64,000 nucleotides of DNA, taken from Apoda limacodes (taxonomy: Eukaryota; Arthropoda; Insecta; Lepidoptera; Limacodidae). The stretch lies in the NCBI GenBank assembly GCA_946406115.1, contig OX291558.1, forward strand, positions 15,740,205-15,804,204, written 5' to 3'. The position numbers and the translations under genes are program-made. Positions within the stretch are counted from its first letter, which is position 1, and each line of letters starts with the position of its first letter. Under the pieces are notes generated by a model, which worked only from the letters and a program-made list of their open reading frames with translations, did not search any database and had not been told where the DNA came from. This document shows, piece by piece, positions 62,810 to 64,000 of the stretch.

Positions 62810-63564
62810 CTGAAATACAACCGTTTAACCACGTTTTTGCCGAAATAATTATGATTATTTTACGTATACCCGCAGTTTTAGTAAAAAACAGACAGTTTTA
62901 TTCTATCCATGATGAAAAATCAGAAAAATGTATTAATTTTAATAATTATAATATTTTTGCGAGATAAAATTGCGAGTAATAATAGTATACCATTGTGAAT
63001 TAGATTATAGTTTTTGTATGTAGGTATTTTAGTATTTGCATTTAGATCATTGTGGTAATAAATGTATGAAACCAGAAATTAAATTCTTAAATAATTTAAA
63101 TTTCACTATAATTACGTGCAGATTTAGCCATAGACCTATTTATTACACTTTTGTTGTAAATACTATTTACTTGTGCCAATTTGGAACAATGCGGCAATAA
63201 AAGTATGAAATTAAAAATTAAATTCTTAAATCATTTAAATATTACTATAGTAACTTGCAGAATTCCCCATAACTTATTGCACTGGCTCTAACTCCGCAGA
63301 GGTTTCGAGAAAACTAATTTTAATAAAATGCGTTGGGTTTGGCACCGGAATTCAACATTTGAGCTAATAGCTTTTCAGTTTAGTAAGTTGTACGTTGTCG
63401 CAGCTGTACGTTGGGGTCCCCCAAGTAACGTAATGCGTGGACGACAAGCACATTGCCCGGTTTTTTATTTCTTATCAGATGATCTGACTAAAATAAGTAT
63501 ATGCTTAGGCATCTACCTTCATCACCCCTACATCTTATCTCTGAAGTTTCTGCTCTAGTCCTGT
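62810..63564. other. Presumed intron of the 62.7 kb gene, no feature
   Basis: Two diverged copies of a ~130 bp block ('taaattcttaaataatttaa' near 63080 and 'taaattcttaaatcatttaa' near 63220, each with 'tatgaaa' before and 'ttgcag'/'gtgcag' after) form a degenerate direct repeat. No exon seen. Confidence 0.4.
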
Positions 63565-63821
63565 TTGGATAAATGATGTTTGGATGTTTGTTACACACTC
63601 ACGCTTCAATTTTGACGGATCGGGGTAAAAATTGGCACACATGTAGGTTTCGTCCTGGAATAGGATATAGGGGACTTTTTATCCTAAAAAATTAGAAAAA
63701 TTCCCGTGGAATAACAATTAGCTTGTTGAAGCAAACTTCATTAATATTATTAAGGAGTTGACGTAGAAATTCCACGCCGATAACCGAATTTAGGGCGGGC
63801 GAAGCCATTGGCAAAATCTAG
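63565..63821 (+). repeat. Lepidopteran repeat ending 'gggcgggcgaagcc'
   Basis: 'attttgacggatcggggtaa', 'ggcacacatgtaggtttcgt', 'aggatataggggactttttat', 'gtagaaattccacgccgata' and 'tttagggcgggcgaagcca' follow the order of a very common lepidopteran repeat. A decayed relative is in intron 2 of the EF-hand gene. Confidence 0.65.
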
Positions 63822-64000
63822 ATATGAAACAATATATCTTAGCTAGATAAACACATTATGATGCGAGCTGAATAATACCAAACACACGTTTTAATTAAAA
63901 CATTTTCCCACACAAGATGCTTCGTTAATTTCGCTTAAATAAGCTCACGTAACTTAGTCTAATATTTTGTGAAACCTTGTAACATCTCTCGTAATACGAC

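Overview
This is an AT-rich eukaryotic window that looks lepidopteran, probably a butterfly. Evidence: GT-AG introns with a recognisable SETD3 orthologue; five copies of a Metulj-like tRNA-derived SINE (A box, B box and a tail ending in 'agatggcgctgt'); several interspersed repeats I know from Lepidoptera (tails 'agggttccgtaccc', 'ttcgcatttataatattagtat', 'gctcgtttaaaggtatta'); and non-LTR retrotransposons with long open reverse-transcriptase frames. I see no bacterial-type operon, rRNA, stand-alone tRNA gene or CRISPR array.

Layout. 1-10.4 kb: no supported host gene; SINEs, repeat fragments, a chimera of two LINE types at 6.2-6.8 kb and a decayed retroelement domain at 7.7-8.2 kb. 10.4-24.2 kb: a retrotransposon nest. 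One Jockey-superfamily family (here LINE-J) occurs as copy A (minus, intact RT frame, 5'-truncated), a truncated copy caught in a ~0.7 kb tandem duplication (13.4-14.8 kb), copy B (plus) and near-complete copy C (minus). B and C lie tail-to-tail inside an older, broken AT-rich LINE that also hosts another LINE insertion. 24.2-28.3 kb: old repeats. 28.3-33.5 kb (plus): four 5' exons of SETD3, the actin-histidine N-methyltransferase; the reading stops inside the SET region and I found no further exon in the window. 36.8-56.65 kb (minus): a five-exon gene for a predicted 1021-residue single-pass membrane protein with signal peptide, Ser/Thr/Asn-rich ectodomain with basic clusters, two related leucine motifs, one EF-hand and a short tail; I cannot name it. 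Its 14.1 kb first intron holds a degenerate tandem array (43.1-45.7 kb) dense in YY1/Pho-type GCCATNTT motifs, a TTAA-flanked piggyBac-like miniature element, SINEs and hairpins. 56.7-62.6 kb: intergenic, with an exact 65 bp duplication and a truncated pogo-like element. 62.66-62.81 kb (minus): the last exon of a further membrane-protein gene that extends beyond the window.

The host genes show no shared pathway. If the missing SETD3 exons lie past 64 kb, the EF-hand gene and the last-exon gene are nested on the opposite strand in a SETD3 intron; otherwise SETD3 is truncated here. All calls come from reading and remembered family features; no search or alignment was run.
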